In this document: positions 14,523-22,372 of the stretch, piece by piece
How the letters are laid out: each line of letters opens with the position of its first letter
Position numbering within the stretch: the stretch's first letter is position 1
Program-made: the position numbers and the translations under genes
NCBI GenBank assembly: GCA_934643825.1
Contig: CAKUCW010000029.1
Location: forward strand, 1 to 34,332
Direction: 5' to 3'
Source: an uncultured Clostridia bacterium
Lineage (GTDB): Bacteria > Bacillota > Clostridia > Christensenellales > Aristaeellaceae
DNA: 34,332 bases
Notes under the pieces: model-generated
Databases searched by the model: none
Told to the model about the DNA's origin: nothing
The model's input: the letters and a program-made list of their open reading frames with translations, nothing else

Positions 14523-15593
14523 ATGAAAGCCAATATCGTCACTCTGCCGGGCGATTATATCGGCCTGGAGATCATTGCGCAGGCGGTCAAGGTGCTTCAA
14601 GCCGTCGCGGAAAAATACGGTCATGAATTCAGCTTTGATGAGCGCAAGCTCGGCGGTGCGTCCATCGACGCATTCGGCGTGCCGCTGACGGATGAAACGC
14701 TGGCGGCGTGCAACGCGGCGGATGCCGTGCTGATGGGCAGCGTCGGCGGACCCAAATGGGACGCGGTAGAGCCTGCCCGCCGACCCGAAAAGGGTCTGCT
14801 TGCCCTGCGTAAGGGCATGCAGGTGTTCGCTAATCTGCGCCCCTGCACCATCCATCCCCAGCTTGCGGGCGCGTGCCCGCTCCGCCCGGATCTCATTTCC
14901 AAGCCGATTGATATCATGATTCTGCGCGAGCTGACCGGCGATATCTACTTCGGCAAACGCTGGCGCAGTGAGGATCGTGCGGCGGCAACGGATGAAATGG
15001 CGTATTCCGTTCCGGAGGTCGAGCGCTTGGCGCGGATCGGCTTTGAAATGGCGAAGAAACGCCGCGGCAAGCTCTGCTCGGTGGATAAGGCGAATGTGCT
15101 GGAATGCAGCCGCCTGTGGCGGGAGACGGTCGAGCGGATGAGCCGCGAGTATCCGGAGGTCGAGGTCAGCTATATGTATGTGGATAATGCCGCCATGCAG
15201 CTCATCCTCAATCCGGCGCAGTTTGACGTGATGATTACCGGCAACCTGTTCGGCGATATTCTCTCTGACGAGAGCGCGGCGATTGCGGGCAGTCTGGGCA
15301 TGATGCCGTCGGCAAGCCTTGGCAGCACGACACGCGGATTGTATGAGCCGATTCACGGCAGTGCGCCGGATATTGCGGGACGCGATATCGCGAATCCGCT
15401 CGGTACGATTCTTTCCGGTGCACTGCTTCTGCGCCATAGCCTGGGGCTGGAGGCGGAGGCTGCCGCAATCGAGAAAGCGGTTTCTCAGGTGCTGGATGAA
15501 GGCTATCGCACGGGCGATATCTTCTCCGAGGGCTGTGTAAAAGTCGGCTGTACGCAGATGGGTGACCTTGTCGCAAAACGGGTTTTGTCCTGA
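14523..15593 (+). CDS. leuB: 3-isopropylmalate dehydrogenase
   Basis: Oxidative decarboxylation of 3-isopropylmalate to 2-oxoisocaproate with NAD+. The 356 residues are the normal length and contain GSVGGPKWD, LRPCTIHPQL (substrate arginines), the LTGDIYFGKR segment, MITGNLFGDILSDE (metal-binding aspartates) and LYEPIHGSAPDIAG (NAD+ site). Oddity: the N-terminal motif, normally GDGIGPE, reads GDYIGLE (Y12, L15). It has only a weak AAGGCG ribosome site after leuD, fitting coupled translation. Downstream is repeat C3 and a terminator at 15811. Confidence 0.94.
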   Translation: MKANIVTLPGDYIGLEIIAQAVKVLQAVAEKYGHEFSFDERKLGGASIDAFGVPLTDETLAACNAADAVLMGSVGGPKWDAVEPARRPEKGLLALRKGMQVFANLRPCTIHPQLAGACPLRPDLISKPIDIMILRELTGDIYFGKRWRSEDRAAATDEMAYSVPEVERLARIGFEMAKKRRGKLCSVDKANVLECSRLWRETVERMSREYPEVEVSYMYVDNAAMQLILNPAQFDVMITGNLFGDILSDESAAIAGSLGMMPSASLGSTTRGLYEPIHGSAPDIAGRDIANPLGTILSGALLLRHSLGLEAEAAAIEKAVSQVLDEGYRTGDIFSEGCVKVGCTQMGDLVAKRVLS

Positions 15594-15603
15594 TTAAAAA
15601 CCC

Positions 15604-15690
15604 TTGGTTAAAACCGCCGCGAAGCGAAGAAGGGAGTCTGAGGGGGGAATTCCCCTCAGGCAGGTTTTAGGGCGGCAGCCCTAACGTACT
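15604..15690 (+). repeat. Family C hairpin repeat, copy C3
   Basis: TAAAACCGCCGCGAAGCGAA opens the copy, followed by a CTGAGGGG...CCCCTCAG hairpin and a TTAGGGC-GGCA-GCCCTAA hairpin. The opening matches C1; both hairpins match the two pieces in the parA-parB gap. It follows the leuB stop by about 10 bp. Confidence 0.7.
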
Positions 15691-15709
15691 TTGAAATTCA
15701 AGAAACGTA

Positions 15710-15747
15710 GTTTCGGAGCAGAACGCAGAGCGTTCTGCAATCGAAAC
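15710..15747. repeat. Large perfect-core palindrome after leuB
   Basis: GTTTCG-GA-GCAGAACGC-AGA-GCGTTCTGC-AAT-CGAAAC: a 9-bp perfect stem extended by a 6-bp outer stem. No U-tract follows. It adjoins repeat C3. Confidence 0.7.
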
Positions 15748-15810
15748 GGATTTGCATCAAAAAGCATGTTTGTAAATGCAGTGTGACAATTATTTTTCCT
15801 CGATATAAAA

Positions 15811-15849
15811 AACGTGATGCCGCAGTTTTTTCGGCATCACGTTCTTTGT
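15811..15849. terminator. Bidirectional terminator between leuB and the solute-binding protein gene
   Basis: AACGTGATGCCG pairs perfectly with CGGCATCACGTT around a T-rich loop, with an A-run to the left and CTTTGTTTT to the right. It serves leuCDB rightward and the cell-wall operon leftward (gene end 15872). Confidence 0.85.
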
Positions 15850-15871
15850 TTTGCTTAAAGATTTTAGATTA

Positions 15872-16981
15872 TCACATCGCCATCAGCGAGGCAATCACGC
15901 TTTCCGTCCAGCTGTCAAAGCTGTCGGGATTCAGGTCGTAGAGCAGCCCTGCGCAGTCCGATGCGGATGCGGTCATCTGCGCGATACTCTGCCCCAGCTT
16001 TGTCGTGGACGCGGGCGACGCCAAAGCTGCCGCGCCGTTTCCGGTCAGCAGGCGCGTGACCAGAGAGAGAGCCGCTTCACGGCGCGTGCTGTCCTGCCAG
16101 CAGGCGCGGGTGATCGCCAGACCGTAGCTCGGCGTGCCGACCAGCTTGGTGCGCGGCTGTCCGTCCATGCCGCTCAGCGATACGACGGCGACATTCTCCT
16201 GACGCGTTTCGCCAATCAGCTCCGCCAAATCGCTTCCGTCAAAGCGCATCGCTGCGACGCCTTCGAGGAACGTGTTTTTCGCGTCCTCGTCGGTCAGGTT
16301 CCACGGATCGACGCCGAACGCGCCAACCTTCGTCAGCGCCGTCAGCACGCTCTTTGCGCCGTCCAGAGAGGGCTGCTGACCGTATTGATTCTCCGGCGCA
16401 CCGATCATCGCGGCACAGTCCAGCGCGATTTCCGACCATTCGCAAAGCGCGTTGGCGATGGGCGCCACGCCCTTCTGCGCAAGCACCGCGCAAACCGTCA
16501 CCAGCTCTTCGTAATTCGTCGGCACGGACAGACCGTTTTGCTCCAGCACGTCCGTGTTGACGTACAGCGCTTCCCAGTTCAGGCGGACGGGCGTCAGCAG
16601 AATGCTGCCGTCGCTTTCCGCCATGGCGGTCATCTTGCGGGCGCCGCAGTCCGGTGCGGCGGCGAGCAGTTCGTCTACGCTGACCAGCTGCTTGCCCGTC
16701 AAGCCGCTGCCCACGGGCACGACCACGATATCCGCCGTTCCGCCGGAAACCATGTCCGTCATCTGCTGAAGGAACAGGTCATCCTGCAAGCCGGAGTAAT
16801 CTTCGACGATGTTGCCGGTCTCTTCTTCCCACGCGGTGACGATATCCATATATCCCTGCGCGGCGAAATCCATATCGGCAAACGGAGTGAACGTGGTTAC
16901 GGTCGTGCCTGCCGCCAGCACCGGGCAGGAGAAAACCAACAGGCACATCAGCGTCATCAGCATACAAAGTCCTTTACGCAT
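15872..16981 (-). CDS. Secreted extracellular solute-binding protein (ABC type)
   Basis: 369 residues. Residues 1-23 are a signal peptide ending VLA-A; a cysteine at 19 is not in a good lipobox (VFSC), so release or another anchor is likely. The mature sequence has the family-1 carbohydrate-binding pattern: TTFTPFADMDF, IVTAWEEETGNIVEDY, and LVGTPSYGLAITRACWQDS near the C-terminus. Family members bring sugars to an ABC permease, but no permease or ATPase lies nearby. It is the last gene of the FHA-SEDS-PBP operon, only 20 bp after the PBP, with AAGGAGGG 8 nt before its ATG, so it may have a wall-linked or sensory role. Confidence 0.85.
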   Translation of the reverse strand: MRKGLCMLMTLMCLLVFSCPVLAAGTTVTTFTPFADMDFAAQGYMDIVTAWEEETGNIVEDYSGLQDDLFLQQMTDMVSGGTADIVVVPVGSGLTGKQLVSVDELLAAAPDCGARKMTAMAESDGSILLTPVRLNWEALYVNTDVLEQNGLSVPTNYEELVTVCAVLAQKGVAPIANALCEWSEIALDCAAMIGAPENQYGQQPSLDGAKSVLTALTKVGAFGVDPWNLTDEDAKNTFLEGVAAMRFDGSDLAELIGETRQENVAVVSLSGMDGQPRTKLVGTPSYGLAITRACWQDSTRREAALSLVTRLLTGNGAAALASPASTTKLGQSIAQMTASASDCAGLLYDLNPDSFDSWTESVIASLMAM

Positions 16982-17001
16982 TGGAAAAACCCTCCTTGTT
17001 C

Positions 17002-18387
17002 TTACAGTCCCAGATTGATCGCTTTTTGAAGTGTCTTTCGTGCAAGCGGTGCGGCGACCGAGCCGCCGCTTCCGCCGTTTTCAACCAGTACACAAATGGC
17101 ATACGGTGCGTTGTCGTTGGCGACATAGCCGACAAACCAGGCGTGTGCGCCGACGCTCTTGTCGTTGCTCGCCTCTGCCGAACCCGTCTTGCCCGCGACA
17201 ACATAGCCGTTATCCAGCGCGGCGCGTCTACCCGTTCCGGATTTGACGACGCGAATCATTTCGCTTTCCAGCCTTGCGGCAACGTCTGCGCTGATGACGC
17301 GCTTGCTGCCCGCGTGGCTGAGCAGCGCACGGTTTCCGCCCTGCGCCGTCGTCACGGACTTAACCAGCTGCGGCTCATTCATCACGCCGCCGTTTGCGAC
17401 GACGGAAGCGATCAGCGCCATATGCAGCGGCGTCGCCAGAACGCGCCCCTGACCGATGGCGGACCAAGCCAAATCCTCCGCGCTCAGGTCGTCGATGGGA
17501 TAGCTGGAATTGTAAACGATCAGGTCGCTGAACATGAAATTCTTGTTGAAGCCCATCTCCTCCGCTGTCTTGCCGAGCATCTCGTAGCCCAAATCCTGCG
17601 ACAGCGCGGCAAAGGTTGTGTTGCACGAGTGCGCGAACGCATCGGACAGGCTCTGCACGCCGTGTGCGCTTCCATCCGTCACGGAATAGCTGCCGACCGG
17701 ATAATAGCCCGTGCAGTCAAAGGCGAAGTCGTTCAGATCCGGCAGGTTTTCCAGTGCGGACGCCATGGTCACGATTTTGAATGTCGAGCCGGGCGGATAA
17801 AGCCCCTGCGTTGCGCGGTTGACCAGTGCGCCCGCGGCTTCATCCGCCAGCGCCGAATCCATATCCGTCGGGTCAAACTGCGGCATGGATACGAGCGCCA
17901 GAATTTCGTTGGTCTTGTAATTCAGTACGACGACCGCGCCGCGCTTATCGCGGGGAAACTGTTCGCTGATATAGCGCGAGAGCCGCTCGGAGATGGTCAA
18001 TTCCACATCGTCTCCGCGCTGTGTCGTGCCGGTAAAGGCATCGGCAAGCCGCTCAAAGATGCTCGAACGGAAGCCGAGCAGATATTGCGCGTGGAACGTA
18101 TCCGCGCCGGTGGATACCTTGCCGCTGCTGTCGCCGACGACCTGGCTGACGGCTTTGCGCGTCGCGACGTTTGAATTGTAGCGCCGCGTGCCGCTTTCAT
18201 CGGTATAGGCGAGAACGGTTCCGTCCCGGTCGGTCAGCGTGCCCATGACGACATGCTGTTTCTGGCTGCTGATGCGGGGGTTATAGGGATTGGCGATCCA
18301 TCTCCCGCCGTAGAAGTACACGGAGTAGCAGAAATACGCCGCAACCAGCGCGAACATCAAAATGAGAAGCAGGGTCAGCAGGCGCAT
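17002..18387 (-). CDS. Class B penicillin-binding protein (transpeptidase)
   Basis: D,D-transpeptidase that cross-links peptidoglycan, paired with the upstream SEDS glycosyltransferase. The 461 residues have an N-terminal membrane anchor (about 3-25), a short PBP-dimer-type domain, and the transpeptidase domain with all three active-site motifs: S201-TF-K204, S254-C-N256 and K400-T-G402. The length is like the short PbpA/PBP2 proteins paired with RodA in Actinobacteria and Clostridia, not full-length FtsI. The ATG used has a poor ribosome site (GAAGG, 14 nt away), and the frame stays open upstream with a basic KVIKRR segment but no ATG, GTG or TTG. Confidence 0.93.
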   Translation of the reverse strand: MRLLTLLLILMFALVAAYFCYSVYFYGGRWIANPYNPRISSQKQHVVMGTLTDRDGTVLAYTDESGTRRYNSNVATRKAVSQVVGDSSGKVSTGADTFHAQYLLGFRSSIFERLADAFTGTTQRGDDVELTISERLSRYISEQFPRDKRGAVVVLNYKTNEILALVSMPQFDPTDMDSALADEAAGALVNRATQGLYPPGSTFKIVTMASALENLPDLNDFAFDCTGYYPVGSYSVTDGSAHGVQSLSDAFAHSCNTTFAALSQDLGYEMLGKTAEEMGFNKNFMFSDLIVYNSSYPIDDLSAEDLAWSAIGQGRVLATPLHMALIASVVANGGVMNEPQLVKSVTTAQGGNRALLSHAGSKRVISADVAARLESEMIRVVKSGTGRRAALDNGYVVAGKTGSAEASNDKSVGAHAWFVGYVANDNAPYAICVLVENGGSGGSVAAPLARKTLQKAINLGL

Positions 18388-18472
18388 TCGCCGCTTAATG
18401 ACCTTCGTATGAATCGCCCCCTTTCGGCAAAACGGAAACGCAGGAGTTTCATCTTCCTGCCGGAAATCAAAA

Positions 18473-20020
18473 TCATGCCTTGACGCAAAGGATGTCCTCT
18501 TCCAGATTCTCCTGCGCCCGTGCGCTTGCCCCGTGCAGAACGCCGATCATCGCCATGCAGGAGAGCAGCGACGAGCCGCCGTAGCTGAGAAACGGCATCG
18601 TAACGCCTGTCAGCGGGATCATCTTGATGACGCCCGCGACGATCATGAACGTCTGTATGCTCAGCATGGTCAGCACGCCGTATCCCAGCAGCATCTCGAA
18701 GGAACGCCGTGCGCGGGAAACCACCGTCACCCCGCGCAGAATCAGCAGGACATACACCGCAAGCAGCAGCATGCCGAACACCTGACCCAGCTGTTCGCAG
18801 ACGACGGCGAAGATGAAGTCGTTGTAATACGCGGGAATCTTTTCCGGCGTACCTTGTCCCAGCCCGACGCCGAACAGACCGCCCGAGCCGATGGCAAACA
18901 GCGCCTGAATGATCTGATAGCCCTTGTCGGTCGGGTCGCTCCACGGATTGCGCCACATCGCCACGCGCACCTTGACGTGCGCAAACATCTGGTAGCCCAG
19001 CACGGCGGCGCCCACGCCGCCGCCCATGCCGATGACCGTCAGCGGCACATTGCCGCAGGCGACATAGAACAGCACCAGCGTCGTCAGGTAATAGATGAGC
19101 GCGGTGCCGAGGTCACGCTGGAGCATCAGCAAAACCAGACACGCCGCCGCAAAGAGTAGCGCGGGCATCATCTGCCATACCGTTCTGTGTGCGCTGAAGA
19201 AATATGCCAGCACCAGCACGACGGAGAGCTTGACGATCTCGCTGGGCTGAAACGAACCGACAAACGGAAGATCCACCCAGTTCTTTGCGCCGTTGTTCCA
19301 TTCGCCGAATGCCAGCGGCAAAACGAGCGCGATGATGCCCAGCAGCATGCCCAGCATCGTCAGCCCGCGGAAATGGCGCATATGAAAGACCAACTCGCTC
19401 ATGATGAGCATGATTACCAGCCCTGCGGCGTAGAAGACCGCTTGCTTGGCGCCCCTTGCCGGAGACACGGTATACAGCACCACGATGCCCACGCCGCAAA
19501 GGAAATTGGTCAGCGCCATGACCAGTGAATCGATGGGAAGCAGCCGCGGCAGGACGAGCGCCGTCAGCAGTTCCAGCGGCACGATCAGCAGGCAGATCTG
19601 CATCGCCTGCGCGTCCACTGCGCCCTCCGCCCTGAATGCGCAGAGCAGCAGACCCAGAATTTCAAATACCGCGGTCAGCAGCGCAATCAGGGTCACCCTT
19701 GCATCGCCTGCGCGGCTGAGGGCACGCCGCCTGTCCTTGGCGATTGCCGCGATATGTTCTTTTTCCCGCTTCTGCCGCCGCTGCTGCGGCGTGTCTTCCT
19801 TCGGCAGGGGTTCATATTTTCGCGGCGTTCTGCGTTCCGCAGACTTTTCCGCCGGGGCGGTTTCTTTTTTTGCAGTTCTTTTTGCGGCAGGCTTTGTTCC
19901 GCGCTCGGGCGTTTCCGATTCAATGCGGACGGTTTTTTTTGAGCCCCGTGCGGTTTTATAGACTGCGTCCTCCGCGCCATCCCGCGCCCGCTTTGCTTTT
20001 TCCTCCGTTGTCCGCGCCAT
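18473..20020 (-). CDS. SEDS-family peptidoglycan glycosyltransferase (FtsW/RodA/SpoVE)
   Basis: Polymerises lipid II in the membrane with its cognate class B PBP. The start at 20020 is set by GGAGG 8 nt upstream; a longer frame runs back through the FHA gene but lacks support. Of 515 residues, the first roughly 110 are a Lys/Arg/Ala/Glu-rich, probably disordered cytoplasmic tail, rare for this family. The rest is the usual 10-TM SEDS fold with WVDLPFVGSFQPSEIVKLS, LQRDLGTALIYY (catalytic-loop aspartate), SDPTDKGYQIIQALFAIGSGG and PLTGVTMPFLSYGGSS. It starts 4 bp after the FHA gene. Whether it serves elongation or division cannot be told from sequence. Confidence 0.93.
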   Translation of the reverse strand: MARTTEEKAKRARDGAEDAVYKTARGSKKTVRIESETPERGTKPAAKRTAKKETAPAEKSAERRTPRKYEPLPKEDTPQQRRQKREKEHIAAIAKDRRRALSRAGDARVTLIALLTAVFEILGLLLCAFRAEGAVDAQAMQICLLIVPLELLTALVLPRLLPIDSLVMALTNFLCGVGIVVLYTVSPARGAKQAVFYAAGLVIMLIMSELVFHMRHFRGLTMLGMLLGIIALVLPLAFGEWNNGAKNWVDLPFVGSFQPSEIVKLSVVLVLAYFFSAHRTVWQMMPALLFAAACLVLLMLQRDLGTALIYYLTTLVLFYVACGNVPLTVIGMGGGVGAAVLGYQMFAHVKVRVAMWRNPWSDPTDKGYQIIQALFAIGSGGLFGVGLGQGTPEKIPAYYNDFIFAVVCEQLGQVFGMLLLAVYVLLILRGVTVVSRARRSFEMLLGYGVLTMLSIQTFMIVAGVIKMIPLTGVTMPFLSYGGSSLLSCMAMIGVLHGASARAQENLEEDILCVKA

Positions 20021-20024
20021 GCCT

Positions 20025-20660
20025 TCACCTCCGCGTCTTCTTTGTGTTCTCTTCCGTATCGTTCTTCTGCCTGGCGAGGCGCTTCTTTTCCCGGCGGATT
20101 TCTCCGCGTCCGGGTGCGCCCAAACCGTCGCCCCTGCCCTGTCCGGCTTTGCTGCGGCGGGCACGGGTGACATAAGGCTCATCCACAATCAGCGCACCGC
20201 TTCGATCATACAGCCGCAGAACAAGTTTCAGTTCGCCGACCTTGAGAATCGTGCCGTCGCTCATCACGGCTTCATCGCCCGGCTCAACCGGCGTATCGTC
20301 CACCTGAAAGCCGTCCCTGTGCAGGGGAACCATGTGCAGCTCTTCGCCCTCCATCCAGAAGAATGCCGAGCGCATATGCACTTTTTTATAAGGAATGCAG
20401 ACGTCGCAGCTGATCGACGCGCCCATCGTGCCCTCAAACGGAATCCGGATCTCTTCCCCGGCGGGAAGCCGTCGGGATCCCGCTGTCAGCACGCGAAACG
20501 TGCCCGCAGCACCCGCCTGCGGCAGATTTTTTTTGACGCGCCGCCACAGTGCGCGGTCGCGCATATATTTTCGCAGCGCCAGCAGCATAATCAGCGCGAT
20601 GATTGCCGCGCTGAGATAGCCAAAGCCCATGGACGCCACTTGATACCAAGCTTGATTCAC
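20025..20660 (-). CDS. Membrane-anchored FHA-like protein
   Basis: 211 residues with one N-terminal membrane helix (about 12-30), an FHA-like beta-sandwich (about 55-150) and a highly basic tail (160-211). Position just before a SEDS gene and a PBP gene is the classic place of FhaA/FhaB-type proteins. The domain skeleton is visible (IPFEGTMGASISCDVCIPYKKVHMR, then GFQVDDTPVEPGDEAVMSDG), but the phosphothreonine-binding residues of the usual GRS...SRxH are absent (GAS and HMRS here). It may be a structural, phosphate-independent adaptor. The basic tail and the basic head of the next protein may both contact DNA, RNA or membrane surface; that is inference. Confidence 0.8.
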   Translation of the reverse strand: MNQAWYQVASMGFGYLSAAIIALIMLLALRKYMRDRALWRRVKKNLPQAGAAGTFRVLTAGSRRLPAGEEIRIPFEGTMGASISCDVCIPYKKVHMRSAFFWMEGEELHMVPLHRDGFQVDDTPVEPGDEAVMSDGTILKVGELKLVLRLYDRSGALIVDEPYVTRARRSKAGQGRGDGLGAPGRGEIRREKKRLARQKNDTEENTKKTRR

Positions 20661-20703
20661 CCGTGAACAGCCTCCTCACTATCCGCCGGGCAAAAACCTC
20701 AGC

Positions 20704-20733
20704 GGGAAAGTTGCTTTCCCTCCGATTATACCA
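20704..20733 (-). promoter_or_regulatory. Extended -10 promoter and 5'-end hairpin of the FHA-SEDS-PBP operon
   Basis: On the minus strand TGGTATAAT (20725-20733) is an extended -10; no clear -35 is seen 17-18 bp upstream. The predicted RNA start near 20718 begins in a perfect hairpin GGGAAAG-CAA-CTTTCCC (20704-20720), which could protect the 5' end. Confidence 0.6.
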
Positions 20734-20847
20734 TAGAAACGCATCAGACTTCCATTTTTATCCCGTGCCGAGCGTTTTTTTGTGTCATGAGAGAGGGAAG
20801 GCGCAAGAAGCGGTTGATCCTGAGCGGCTTTCGGGGGTTTGCCGCCC

Positions 20848-20876
20848 TTGCCAAAGCGCCGCTATGCGTGTATAAT
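20848..20876 (+). promoter_or_regulatory. Sigma-A promoter of murA
   Basis: TTGCCA (20848-20853), 17-bp spacer, perfect TATAAT (20871-20876). The start near 20883 gives a leader of about 49 nt. Confidence 0.8.
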
Positions 20877-20931
20877 ATAGGGGTTAAAGCATATGAACTC
20901 CGGGCGACCGGCATCATCAAGGAGGAACAGC

Positions 20932-22200
20932 ATGGCAGAAGAGAGAATGCTCATCACGGGTGGGCAGCGGTTGGAGGGTACCGTCCGCGTCAGCGGCGGC
21001 AAAAATACCGCGGTTGCAGTCATTTCCGCCTCTATCCTCAGCCAGACGCCCTGTGTGATCGAGAATCTGCCTAATATTGAGGATGTCCACGTTTCGGTTG
21101 AAACCCTCCGCTATCTGGGCGCAAAGGTCGATTGGGATCCCGATAACGGCGTGATGGAGGTCGATTCCAGCACCATCAGCCGGACGGATCTTCCGCTTGA
21201 GCTGTGCCGCCGCATGCGTGCATCCTCGTATTATATCGGTGCGCTGCTTGCCCGTTTCGGACGCGCACAGGTTCCGCTTCCCGGCGGATGCGATATCGGA
21301 CGCCGTCCGATCGATCAGCATATCAAGGGCATGCGTGCGCTCGGCGCCAGGGTTGAAACCACACGCGGCATGGTCTTTGCGGAAGCCGACAGGCTTGTCG
21401 GCGCGGATGTGTTCATGGATATGGTCACCGTCGGCGGAACCATCAACGTCATGATTGCCGCCTCCCTTGCGCAGGGAACGACCACCATTTACAACGCCGC
21501 CAAGGAGCCGCACATCGTCGATTTGGCAAACTTCCTGAACTCCATGGGCTGCCGCGTGAAGGGCGCCGGTACGGATGTCATCCGGATCCGCGGCGTGGAA
21601 AAGCTGCAAAGCCGTCGCCCCTATGCCGTCATTCCGGATCAGATTGAAACCGGCACGCTGATGATTGCCGCTGCCGCAACGCATGGCGACGTGACCATTT
21701 ACGGCTGCATTCCGACCCACATGGAGGCGCTGACCGCCAAGCTGCTGGAAATGGGCGCACGCGTGGAAGAGCGTGACGACGCCATTCGCGTCCGCTCGAT
21801 CGGCGATCACAGAGCCGTTACGTTTAAGACGCAGGTTTATCCGGGATTCCCGACCGACTTGCAGCAGCCGATGAGTGCGCTGCTTTGCACGGCAGTCGGC
21901 ACATCCACCGTTGTGGAGAATATTTTTGAATCGCGTTTCCGCCACCTCGCCGAGATGGAGCGCATGGGTGCGCGTGTGCGCATATATGAGCAGACGGCGG
22001 TCATCGAGGGCGTTCCGCAGCTGCACGGCGCGGCGGTTGAAGCGACCGACCTGCGTGCGGGCGCGGCGCTGGTCATCGCCGGGCTGATGGCGCAGGGCAC
22101 GACCGAAATCTACAATACGCACTTCATCGACCGCGGCTATGAGCATCTGGAAGAAAAGCTCAATAGCCTTGGCGCGAAAATCACGCGGACAAGGGAGTAA
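20932..22200 (+). CDS. murA: UDP-N-acetylglucosamine 1-carboxyvinyltransferase
   Basis: First committed step of peptidoglycan synthesis, adding enolpyruvate from PEP to UDP-GlcNAc. The 422 residues (ATG at 20932, AAGGAGGAACAGC before it) show K24-N25 in SGGKNTAV, the catalytic loop PLPGGCDIGRRPIDQH with the fosfomycin-target cysteine C120, and the C-terminal IDRGYEHLEEKLNSLGA. Having cysteine, it should be fosfomycin-sensitive at the target level. It is divergent from the SEDS/PBP operon. Bacillota often have a second murA elsewhere. Confidence 0.96.
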   Translation: MAEERMLITGGQRLEGTVRVSGGKNTAVAVISASILSQTPCVIENLPNIEDVHVSVETLRYLGAKVDWDPDNGVMEVDSSTISRTDLPLELCRRMRASSYYIGALLARFGRAQVPLPGGCDIGRRPIDQHIKGMRALGARVETTRGMVFAEADRLVGADVFMDMVTVGGTINVMIAASLAQGTTTIYNAAKEPHIVDLANFLNSMGCRVKGAGTDVIRIRGVEKLQSRRPYAVIPDQIETGTLMIAAAATHGDVTIYGCIPTHMEALTAKLLEMGARVEERDDAIRVRSIGDHRAVTFKTQVYPGFPTDLQQPMSALLCTAVGTSTVVENIFESRFRHLAEMERMGARVRIYEQTAVIEGVPQLHGAAVEATDLRAGAALVIAGLMAQGTTEIYNTHFIDRGYEHLEEKLNSLGAKITRTRE

Positions 22201-22241
22201 ATTTCTCCCGGCATGACCCGAAGCGATGGATATTCAAATCT

Positions 22242-22292
22242 AAAATCCCGCCCGATGCAGCGCAAAACCGAGCTGTATCGGGCGGGATTTTT
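22242..22292. terminator. Strong bidirectional terminator between murA and the VanZ gene
   Basis: AAAATCCCGCCCGATGCAGC pairs over 20 bp (one wobble) with its reverse copy around a 10-nt loop, with T-runs on both strands. Confidence 0.9.
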
Positions 22293-22372
22293 GAATGCAA
22301 AAGAAACGATGCGAATGAACGGCGTCAGCCCATGCTTTGCAAGCTGCGGCGGTGAAGGCAGGATGGATTTGC

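Noticed and set aside
12723..15437. 904-codon open frame opposite leuCDB on the minus strand
   Set aside because: It is an arginine/histidine-rich shadow of three certain genes, a common result of GC-rich codon use. It has no ribosome site or recognisable domain.
20021..20188. Upstream extension of the SEDS gene to 20188
   Set aside because: It would overlap the FHA-like gene in another frame and skip the GGAGG site that precedes the ATG at 20020.
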